This document shows positions 9,721 through 16,247 of a stretch of 64,000 nt of DNA, in pieces. Each line of letters starts with the position of its first letter. Within the stretch, counting starts at the first letter, position 1. The position numbers and the translations under genes were made by a program. Source of the stretch: an uncultured Roseburia sp. GTDB lineage: Bacteria; Bacillota; Clostridia; Lachnospirales; Lachnospiraceae. Location: NCBI GenBank assembly GCA_947383215.1, contig CANDCP010000011.1, positions 1 through 64,000 of the forward strand, read 5' to 3'. The notes beneath the pieces were generated by a model. The model saw only the letters and a program-made list of their open reading frames with translations, ran no database searches and was not told the DNA's origin.

Positions 9721-9754
9721 ATTACAGATTTATTACATCGTTTATTACGTTACA
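9721..9754 (-). promoter_or_regulatory. WalR-box-like repeats in the leader of the SleB-type gene
   Basis: On the minus strand TGTAAT (9737..9732), five bases, then TGTAAT (9726..9721) exactly match the published WalR (YycF) consensus of two TGTAAH half-sites with a 5-base spacer. A third half-site TGTAAC lies at 9754..9749 and a fourth TGTAAT at 9686..9681. The paired site is just downstream of the -10, a position where WalR would more likely repress. Regulator identity is inferred; walRK are not in the window. Confidence 0.45.
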
Positions 9755-9755
9755 G

Positions 9756-9784
9756 ATTATAACAAAGTGACCTGATCTTGTCAA
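9756..9784 (-). promoter_or_regulatory. Consensus sigma-A promoter for the SleB-type hydrolase gene
   Basis: TTGACA at 9784..9779, a 17-base spacer and TATAAT at 9761..9756 on the minus strand: both hexamers perfect. Transcription should start near 9749, leaving a leader of about 130 bases before the ATG at 9617. I see no recognisable riboswitch in that AT-rich leader. Confidence 0.85.
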
Positions 9785-9844
9785 GTATATTTATCCAAAT
9801 CCTTGCATTCGCCTATAAATCGCCTTTTTAATGGAAAAACTGCA

Positions 9845-9878
9845 ATAAAAAAGAAGGCGTTTTGGCCTTCTTTTTTAT
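9845..9878 (-). terminator. Terminator behind pgi
   Basis: AAGAAGGC (9851-9858) pairs with GCCTTCTT (9865-9872), flanked by A and T tracts on both sides. On the minus strand it ends in TTTTTTATTG about 10 bases after the pgi stop. The symmetric A/T flanks would also work on the plus strand, but no plus-strand gene feeds it. Confidence 0.85.
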
Positions 9879-9886
9879 TGCATATT

Positions 9887-11233
9887 TTATAATCTTTTTA
9901 ACAATTCTTCTCTCTGCGCCTCGAATCCCGGTTTGCCAAGCAGCGCAAACATGTTCTTCTTATAACTCTCAACACCCGGCTGATTAAACGGATTCACGCC
10001 AAGCAGATATCCGCTGACGCCACAGGCAAATTCAAAGAAATAGAAAAGCTCTCCAAGATAAAATTCATCCTGCTTTGGAATCTTTACCATAAGATTTGGA
10101 ACGCTTCCGTCCGTATGCGCCAATATCGTACCGTTCATGGCGCTCTTATTGATAAAGTCCATATCCTTTCCCGCCAAATAATTCAGACCGTCAAGATCTA
10201 CCGGCTCCTCCTGAATGAAAACCTGCTCGCGAGACTCTTCTACATTTAATACTGTCTCAAACATAATTCTCGCGCCGTCCTGAATAAACTGTCCCAGGGA
10301 GTGTAAATCTGTCGTCAAGTCAACAGAAGCAGGGAAAAGTCCCTTCTGATCCTTACCCTCGCTCTCTCCGTACAGCTGTTTCCACCATTCCGAAACAGAG
10401 TGAAGACTCGGCTCATAATTCGCCAGAACTTCTACCGACTTGCCCTTTCTAAGCAATATGTTTCGAACCGCCGCATACTTCAAAGCGTCGTTATCCTCAA
10501 ACTTCTGTTCCAACGCAAGCTTTCTGCCCTCCGCCGCGCCTTCCATCAGTCTGGAAATATCCGCGCCGCTCACTGCAATCGGGAGAAGGCCTACTGCCGT
10601 GAGAACCGAAAAACGTCCGCCCACATCATCCGGAACGACAAACGTCTCATATCCTTCCTCCGTTGCAAGATTCTTTAATGCGCCCTTCGCCCTGTCAGTC
10701 GTCGCATAGATCCTCTTTGCAGCCTCTTCTTTTCCATACTTCTTTTCCAACATCTCTTTAAAGATACGGAATGCAAGCGCAGGCTCGGTAGTCGTACCGG
10801 ATTTTGAGATAATGTTGACAGAGAAATCTCTGTCGCCGACAACATCCACCAATCCCTTTAAATATGTCCCGCTGATGTTGTTACCCGCATAATAAATTTC
10901 CGGCGTTTTTCTTACATCCTTCGAAACGTTATTGTAAAAACTATGTCTTAAAAACTCAATCGCCGCTCTTGCTCCCAAATAAGAACCGCCGATACCAATT
11001 ACGACCAGAACCTCGGAATCAGACTGAATCTTTTCCGCCGCCTTTTTTATTCTGTCAAACTCCTCTTTATCATAGTCCACCGGAAGGTCTATCCATCCAA
11101 GATAATCATTTCCCGCTCCCGATTTGCTTACAAGCTGCTCCTTTGCATCATCCACCAGCTTACTCATATAAGATACTTCTTCATCACGAATAAACGAAGC
11201 CGCTTTTGAATAATCAAATGTCACCTTTGCCAT
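9887..11233 (-). CDS. pgi: Glucose-6-phosphate isomerase
   Basis: Interconverts glucose 6-phosphate and fructose 6-phosphate in glycolysis. The 448-residue product is the short bacterial form, with the SIS-fold landmarks [16 protein letters not shown] and [15 protein letters not shown], the [12 protein letters not shown] region and the C-terminal [12 protein letters not shown] signature. ATG follows AAAGGAG. It is monocistronic: a terminator lies directly behind it and about 90 bases separate it from the next gene upstream. Confidence 0.97.
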   Translation of the reverse strand: MAKVTFDYSKAASFIRDEEVSYMSKLVDDAKEQLVSKSGAGNDYLGWIDLPVDYDKEEFDRIKKAAEKIQSDSEVLVVIGIGGSYLGARAAIEFLRHSFYNNVSKDVRKTPEIYYAGNNISGTYLKGLVDVVGDRDFSVNIISKSGTTTEPALAFRIFKEMLEKKYGKEEAAKRIYATTDRAKGALKNLATEEGYETFVVPDDVGGRFSVLTAVGLLPIAVSGADISRLMEGAAEGRKLALEQKFEDNDALKYAAVRNILLRKGKSVEVLANYEPSLHSVSEWWKQLYGESEGKDQKGLFPASVDLTTDLHSLGQFIQDGARIMFETVLNVEESREQVFIQEEPVDLDGLNYLAGKDMDFINKSAMNGTILAHTDGSVPNLMVKIPKQDEFYLGELFYFFEFACGVSGYLLGVNPFNQPGVESYKKNMFALLGKPGFEAQREELLKRL

Positions 11234-11321
11234 TGCTATTCACTCCTTTGTCCTTCTTGATCATAACAAAAATTATGACTCTCTTCATTATTCATCATTG
11301 TAACAAACTAACACCTTTTAA

Positions 11322-11636
11322 TCAAGGAAAAATTTCCTGCAGCACAGCATTAAAAACTTCTTCTTCCTGCTGTCTTTTCCGCTGAGAAATTGTCTCCATC
11401 ATCTGAAGCTCCTGGCCGGACATGACACGCTGCGGCTCGATTTGCTGTTCCGTCTCCACCTCCTCTTCCATGATAACATTGATATAATCCTGTACCGCCT
11501 TATGTATTTTTCTCACGTAACGCGACAACCGGCGCACCATAAAAATGCATACCAGCAGCATTATCATTTGCACCAGAAGCACACCGGTTATTCCGATATC
11601 TTTGTACTTCGACAATGTCTCCAAAACAACTTCCAT
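11322..11636 (-). CDS. Small single-pass membrane protein, unknown
   Basis: I do not recognise this 104-residue protein. It has one transmembrane helix (about residues 15-36, GITGVLLVQMIMLLVCIFMV) followed by a basic patch (RRLSRYVRK) and an acidic/glutamine-rich tail predicted to be helical. An in-frame extension to 11762 exists, but it would run through the terminator hairpin of the preceding gene and lacks a ribosome binding site. The ATG at 11636 has AAAGGGA about 8 bases ahead and is preferred. Confidence 0.65.
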   Translation of the reverse strand: MEVVLETLSKYKDIGITGVLLVQMIMLLVCIFMVRRLSRYVRKIHKAVQDYINVIMEEEVETEQQIEPQRVMSGQELQMMETISQRKRQQEEEVFNAVLQEIFP

Positions 11637-11701
11637 CACATCATCCCTTTCTTTCAAACATTCTGTAACAAAACCACTTTTCTGATTTTCACTTACATTA
11701 T

Positions 11702-11735
11702 AAAAAAGCTCGTCCTCTTTGAAAAGAGGATGAGC
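11702..11735 (-). terminator. Terminator behind the MBL-like gene
   Basis: GCTCGTCCTCTTT and AGAGGATGAGC (11708-11735) form a strong GC-containing stem with a short loop. On the minus strand it is followed by TTTTTTA. It ends the 11786-12973 gene and sits upstream of the next gene's true start. Confidence 0.85.
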
Positions 11736-11785
11736 CTGTTTTTTCGTCGCATGTTGCGACATATTGTATTTGATTTAGACGGCAA

Positions 11786-12973
11786 TCAAAAATATTCATT
11801 TCTATCTACTAAATATCCTGAAAAACAGCTTCCAAATTCTTCATTTACATTAACCAGGCGGTTATAGGAACTGTTTTCCATAATTTCTTTCAGCACCTCT
11901 CCGGAAGAGCTTCTGTTCATAGAGACAAGCCAAAAACGGTAATCGGCTCCGGTAAACATGCTTAAAATACGGGAATTCCACCTTCCGGAGCTGGCCCCGT
12001 CCGGTATCGTTACAACGCGAACGCGGTTTCTTATAAAATGAAAACGCTTCGCAAAGTCCTCCATATACACCCTGAGACTGAGATTTCCCAACAAAAGGAC
12101 GCCAAAACACGATATTCCGCGTTCTCTGTCCGTATGCCGCTTCATCACACTGTGATCCTGAAACCGCATACAGCGCATGTCGCATACATGGTTATCATTC
12201 TTTTTTCCCGGCATGCATTTCAACACTTTTGAAAACGTTTTCTCGGTAAAAGAGCTGTCCACTAACTGAGGAGAATCCCAAACAGGCCCTGCAAACATTA
12301 CAATTGTTGCCTGGATCAGCGGGATTGCTTTACCTTGATGCACACTTCTTATCAAGCGCTGATTTTTCTCCATATCTAAGCCATATGCACCAAAGTAAAA
12401 CATCCAACCGTTTTTTACCATATAACCGGCTTTTTCCACCGGAATATATTTACCTTCTGCGCACTTTATCATCTCTAATATATTTTCATCTGCTTTTTCA
12501 AAATAAGTTCCGTCAGGAATTTCGTTTATATCTTCCGTAATATCCCCGCCGTTTCCATATACAAAATGAATGTTTTCAACTCCCATCTGCATTAGCGTGC
12601 TATACGGGTCGTGCAAAAACTGCATTACGCTTTTTGGAAACGGCATCGTATGCGTAAGCATCCGCCTTCTCTCCGGCATAATATATGGAAGCACAATTGT
12701 GTGAACCGTATGTGTTTTTAACAATTCCATCATACTCATAATATAGAATAAACGAAACTCGCCCAAAACTAAAAGATCAATATCCTCATCCGGCAAACGG
12801 TTAAAGGAATCAAAAACGCTGTTACACACCTGTGAATTTACCTTTTGAAGATTATTTTCAGACATGTACACATAGAATGTTTTTTCATCTATTCGGGTAT
12901 CCTCAATATAACCGCACTGAATGATTCCCCCCGGAACATTTTCAAACAAATATCGAAAATAGCGCGCCTCCAC
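11786..12973 (-). CDS. Probable degenerate metallo-beta-lactamase-fold protein (pseudoenzyme candidate)
   Basis: A 395-residue soluble protein starting at GTG 12973 behind AAGGAGG. Its order of elements resembles clostridial MBL-fold proteins. DIDLLVLGEFRLFYIMSMME (about 64-83), followed by TIVLPYIMPERR, is where a HxHxDH metal motif and the VVLPYL/ER segment would be. GVLLLGNLSLR (about 291-301) matches a GD metal motif, and VVTIPDGASSGRWN (about 320-333) a PHHGS-x-N motif. In each place the metal ligands are absent. The fold assignment is my inference from memory, not a search. It is divergent from murG across 155 bases and has its own terminator. Confidence 0.5.
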   Translation of the reverse strand: MEARYFRYLFENVPGGIIQCGYIEDTRIDEKTFYVYMSENNLQKVNSQVCNSVFDSFNRLPDEDIDLLVLGEFRLFYIMSMMELLKTHTVHTIVLPYIMPERRRMLTHTMPFPKSVMQFLHDPYSTLMQMGVENIHFVYGNGGDITEDINEIPDGTYFEKADENILEMIKCAEGKYIPVEKAGYMVKNGWMFYFGAYGLDMEKNQRLIRSVHQGKAIPLIQATIVMFAGPVWDSPQLVDSSFTEKTFSKVLKCMPGKKNDNHVCDMRCMRFQDHSVMKRHTDRERGISCFGVLLLGNLSLRVYMEDFAKRFHFIRNRVRVVTIPDGASSGRWNSRILSMFTGADYRFWLVSMNRSSSGEVLKEIMENSSYNRLVNVNEEFGSCFSGYLVDRNEYF

Positions 12974-13023
12974 CTTATTATCCTCCTTAAATTTTCATTT
13001 GTTTATTACCTGCAAGTCTTTTC

Positions 13024-13057
13024 TTGACTTTTATTCATAACAGTATAATAGTATAAT
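13024..13057 (+). promoter_or_regulatory. Probable murG promoter
   Basis: The divergent intergenic region holds two overlapping TATAAT hexamers (13044-13049 and 13052-13057) and a TTGACT at 13024-13029. TTGACT is 14 or 22 bases from them, so spacing is not ideal for either. With the second TATAAT a weaker TTTTAT at 17 bases may serve as the -35. A promoter is likely here; the exact elements are uncertain. Confidence 0.4.
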
Positions 13058-13127
13058 ATAAGTAATACATGTAAAAACCGTATTTTTATTCCTCGTAACG
13101 TAAACATTATTTTAGAAAGGATTATTT

Positions 13128-14204
13128 ATGAAAAAAATAGTCATGACAGGCGGCGGTACGGCCGGCCATGTAACACCAAACATTGCATTGCTGCCGAATC
13201 TGAAAAAATCGGGATTCGAAATTTCTTACATCGGCTCTTATCAGGGAATGGAAAAAAATCTGATAGAAGAACAGGGAATTACTTACTATGGTATTTCCTC
13301 AGGCAAATTAAGAAGATATTTTAATTTAAAAAATATAACCGATCCCGCAAGAGTTGTAAAAGGTTTTTTTCAGGCCAAGAAACTGTTAAAAAAACTGCGC
13401 CCTGACGTTGTCTTTTCCAAAGGCGGGTTTGTTTCAGTTCCTGTCGTTCTGGCAGCAAAAACGCTGCGCATTCCGGCTATCATACATGAATCCGATATTA
13501 CGCCGGGCCTGGCCAATAAGCTTGCAATTCCGGCAGCTTATAAAGTTTGTTGTAATTTTCCGGAAACATTAAAATATCTTCCAAAAGAAAAGGCAGTTCT
13601 CACTGGCTCTCCAATCCGCGCGGAATTATTGAGCGGTAGTAGAAATACTGCCCTATCATTCTGCAAGTTTTCTTCCGAAAAACCTATCATTCTGGTTATT
13701 GGCGGAAGCAGCGGATCAAAATTTTTAAATGACACGATCCGCAGTCTGCTTGACATTTTTTTAAAAGATTATCAAATTATTCACCTGTGTGGAAAAGGAA
13801 ATCTTGATAAATCTTTAAATCAAAAAGCCGGATATATCCAATTTGAATATGCCAGCGGGGAACTGCGCGATATGCTCGCCGCTGCAGATCTTGTTATTTC
13901 CCGCGCCGGCGCCAATTCTATATGTGAACTTCTGGCATTGCATAAACCAAATATTCTAATCCCGCTTTCCGCGGCTGCCAGCCGCGGCGATCAGATTTTA
14001 AACGCTAAGTCCTTTCAAAAACAGGGTTTCTCTTATGTATTAGAGGAAGAACAACTGTCCGCAGAAACCCTCTGCGAGGCAGTCAAATATGTCTTCCAAA
14101 ATCGGAATTCCTACATGGATGCCATGAAAAAAAGCAAACAGTTGGACTCCGTCGATACAATTATTAAATTAATTGAATCTGCTGCTAAAAACCGGCGCAA
14201 ATAG
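13128..14204 (+). CDS. murG: UDP-GlcNAc: lipid I N-acetylglucosaminyltransferase MurG
   Basis: Adds GlcNAc to lipid I to form lipid II on the inner face of the membrane. The 358-residue GT28 protein shows the N-terminal G-loop GGGTAGHVTPNIALLP, the VFSKGGFVSVPVVLAAK segment, IPAIIHESDITPGLANK, the second G-loop VIGGSSGSKFLN and the donor-binding ISRAGANSICELLALHKPNI. ATG follows GAAAGGA. It stands alone outside a dcw cluster, as in many clostridia. It is read head-on to the replication fork in this arm, unusual for a probably essential gene. Confidence 0.95.
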   Translation: MKKIVMTGGGTAGHVTPNIALLPNLKKSGFEISYIGSYQGMEKNLIEEQGITYYGISSGKLRRYFNLKNITDPARVVKGFFQAKKLLKKLRPDVVFSKGGFVSVPVVLAAKTLRIPAIIHESDITPGLANKLAIPAAYKVCCNFPETLKYLPKEKAVLTGSPIRAELLSGSRNTALSFCKFSSEKPIILVIGGSSGSKFLNDTIRSLLDIFLKDYQIIHLCGKGNLDKSLNQKAGYIQFEYASGELRDMLAAADLVISRAGANSICELLALHKPNILIPLSAAASRGDQILNAKSFQKQGFSYVLEEEQLSAETLCEAVKYVFQNRNSYMDAMKKSKQLDSVDTIIKLIESAAKNRRK

Positions 14205-14241
14205 TTATAAAAATAATTTTTATTATAATTAACCATACAAT

Positions 14242-14298
14242 AATAAGTCCACTGATTGTGCATATTTTATTCTTATCCACGAACAATGGACTTATTTT
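14242..14298 (+). terminator. Terminator behind murG
   Basis: AATAAGTCCA at about 14242-14251 pairs with TGGACTTATT at 14287-14296, followed by TTTTG. The loop is long (about 35 bases), with TTGT/ACAA near the stem that could extend pairing. Reasonable but not a textbook hairpin. Confidence 0.55.
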
Positions 14299-14378
14299 TG
14301 CAACCGATTTCCTCTTCCAAAATATGAATATACTTACATTTTGGCGACGTAATCTATGTTAAACTTCATAACTCACAT

Positions 14379-14810
14379 TTAATGATAGTAGTAGATAAAA
14401 TCAGCCTTCGCCCATCCCCACGTACCTGTTTTCAGGCGTTTTAAATAATACCATCCGCTCGGACCGCTTGTACTGATCGTTATATTGATGTGAACAGCCT
14501 CGCCTTTATACATCAGCTCTAAGATTGTCGCTGAGGTAGACGGCTCCTTTCTAAGCCTTACACCGTTGTCCATCACTTCTCCGTTCTGCGCTGCAAGAGG
14601 CTGAATCGACGGAATACTTACAATACCATACACAAGCCCGTCGTCACCCGTAACACACTGGCTAAATTCCGCCATTCTCGACAATGCCGCCGCCGGCGCT
14701 ACCATTTCAGCTGCAGGCATCTCTTTTGCACCTACGGACGCACACTCTAAAAAGAGCATACAGAGCGCTGCCATTATGCAGCCGATTCGCTTTAGTTTTC
14801 TTGTTTTCAT
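14379..14810 (-). CDS. Small secreted SH3-domain protein
   Basis: A 143-residue exported protein: signal peptide (RIGCIMAALCMLFLECASVGAKE), a short Ala-rich linker and a C-terminal bacterial SH3 module (GVRLRKEPSTSATILELMYK to TGTWGWAKADFIYYY). SH3 modules bind wall peptides, so a wall-associated role is plausible; there is no catalytic domain. The start at 14810 is chosen because AAGGAGG lies upstream (11 bases) and a signal peptide follows. A 27-residue in-frame extension would have no signal. It follows the anti-sigma-like gene and may be cotranscribed with it. Confidence 0.75.
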   Translation of the reverse strand: MKTRKLKRIGCIMAALCMLFLECASVGAKEMPAAEMVAPAAALSRMAEFSQCVTGDDGLVYGIVSIPSIQPLAAQNGEVMDNGVRLRKEPSTSATILELMYKGEAVHINITISTSGPSGWYYLKRLKTGTWGWAKADFIYYYH

Positions 14811-14896
14811 GTTTTTGAATTCCTCCTTAAATTGTTTTTTGCTATTTTTATAGCTTTTTATATGTACGGAAGAAACTTCCCTCCGGTACAAACGTA

Positions 14897-16072
14897 TTAC
14901 TTGTATAATTGTATTCTTCTCTGTACCAAATTACTTTTGTTAATAAAAAATTCATTTGCCTGTCTTCCCTCCTCATACTTGCCGTATTCGCTCAAATAGT
15001 TAAACTCGGCTATACGATTTGTCTTACAATTGTATTCCACAACATACCCCGCTCCGCTTTTCAGTTCAAACAGATATGTAATCATTCCTTTTTCAACGGT
15101 CCCGATTTTGATATTTTCATAGTATCTGGCATACGCATTCTTTAATTCTTCCCCGCCGTCCAACTGTCTGTTTACCGTTTCTGAGATTGTCTGATATACC
15201 TCTTCCACAAAATCTCTTTCGAACACGCCAATCAACCTGCCGCCGTCGCTCTCCAATAAGTTAGACGCTCCGATAACGGCTCCGTTATTGACATTGATAA
15301 CAACTTCACAGATACATGTCCCCTTTTCCTTAAAACTCAGAATAAACATCGTCTCCTCAAGATCTAATGTCTCTATGGAATAATCCGCTTCGGATACATC
15401 CAAAACAAGTATTTCTTTTGCCGTATCGACCGCTTTCTTAAGCGCTTCCTCCTCCGACATCGCGTTTTTATTATTTTTCAGATTTTTCCTTGTATTATCT
15501 ACAATGTCCTTGTTCAATAAATGAATGCTGTAATCCCTCTTGTAATAGAAATCGATCAACTCGAGTATTTCTTCATCCGTCAATTCGCGCTCCGGTAAAT
15601 AAAAGGCGCCTTCCTTTATTGAAAAAACAATGGTCTCGTATTCTGTAAAAGTATCCCCCGTTTCTATCTGTTGCAAATCTCTTTTTGGATATACGCCTTT
15701 AGACTGGTAAGCAATCCTCAACTCTTCAATCCGTACAGCCTCGCTTTCTGAAAATTTTCTGGAATAGATATCGCGGTCGGCGTCGGAATTTTGCGCGCCG
15801 TCTCGATATCTTTTCATTTCGGTCTGTCCCATAGCTTCCATCCGTGCCTGCACATAATTTACAGTGGCATAGACGCCGACAGAACTAAACAGCAATCCGA
15901 CAGCCAGTAAAACGGCGACGGTCCGCCCGAAAAACGCAGGCCGAACGGGATACTTTTCCGTCTTTTTTATATTATTCAACAATTTGTCAATATTTTGTTC
16001 ATAACCCGCCGGAATATTAATTTGTGACTGCTGTAATCTTTTATAAATTTTCTCATCAATATTCTGTCCCAT
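14897..16072 (-). CDS. Single-pass membrane protein resembling ECF anti-sigma factors
   Basis: A 391-residue protein with a soluble helical N-terminus (about 1-45, IDEKIYKRLQQSQINIPAGYE), one transmembrane helix (about 48-70, TVAVLLAVGLLFSSVGVYAT) and a large extracellular part. That layout is typical of clostridial ECF anti-sigma partners and matches the partner gene at the right end of the window. The extracellular part contains a PepSY-like stretch (MSEEEALKKAVDTAKEILVL). No sigma gene is next to it, so it is an orphan here. The ATG lacks a strong ribosome binding site. Its upstream region carries an ECF-like promoter. Confidence 0.6.
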   Translation of the reverse strand: MGQNIDEKIYKRLQQSQINIPAGYEQNIDKLLNNIKKTEKYPVRPAFFGRTVAVLLAVGLLFSSVGVYATVNYVQARMEAMGQTEMKRYRDGAQNSDADRDIYSRKFSESEAVRIEELRIAYQSKGVYPKRDLQQIETGDTFTEYETIVFSIKEGAFYLPERELTDEEILELIDFYYKRDYSIHLLNKDIVDNTRKNLKNNKNAMSEEEALKKAVDTAKEILVLDVSEADYSIETLDLEETMFILSFKEKGTCICEVVINVNNGAVIGASNLLESDGGRLIGVFERDFVEEVYQTISETVNRQLDGGEELKNAYARYYENIKIGTVEKGMITYLFELKSGAGYVVEYNCKTNRIAEFNYLSEYGKYEEGRQANEFFINKSNLVQRRIQLYK

Positions 16073-16136
16073 AGTCTTTCATACTTAACGCCATTTTTAC
16101 GGCGCCCCCCATTATATTTTTTGTCTGTTAAAAATA

Positions 16137-16176
16137 CCCTATATATATAAGACACATGAGAAGCCCATTTGGTTCC
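16137..16176 (-). promoter_or_regulatory. ECF-sigma-like promoter candidate for the anti-sigma-like gene
   Basis: On the minus strand GGAACC (16176..16171), 17 bases, then GTCTTATATATATAGG. Extracytoplasmic-function promoters in Firmicutes have a GAAC-type -35 and a CGTC/CGTA-type -10 at 16-17 bases. No convincing sigma-A pair precedes the gene: TATAAT at 16116..16111 has no good -35. Inference only. Confidence 0.3.
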
Positions 16177-16211
16177 ATTAAAAATAAATTTTTTTATTTT
16201 TTTTCAAAAAA

Positions 16212-16241
16212 TGACCGCCAAGGACTTTTCCCTAGCGGCCA
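16212..16241 (-). terminator. Terminator behind the LRR protein gene
   Basis: GGCCGCTAGG and CCTTGGCGGTC on the minus strand form an imperfect GC-rich stem (16212-16241), followed by ATTTTTTG and a long A/T tract. It sits directly after the stop at 16248. Confidence 0.75.
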
Positions 16242-16247
16242 TGACTG

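Noticed and set aside
9618-9748. Riboswitch (c-di-AMP ydaO type) in the leader of the SleB-type gene
   Set aside because: Leader is only about 130 bases, AT-rich, and I see neither the conserved core nor a terminator hairpin.
11637-11762. N-terminal extension of the 104-residue membrane protein
   Set aside because: The extension would begin upstream of the strong terminator hairpin at 11702-11735 and lacks a ribosome binding site.
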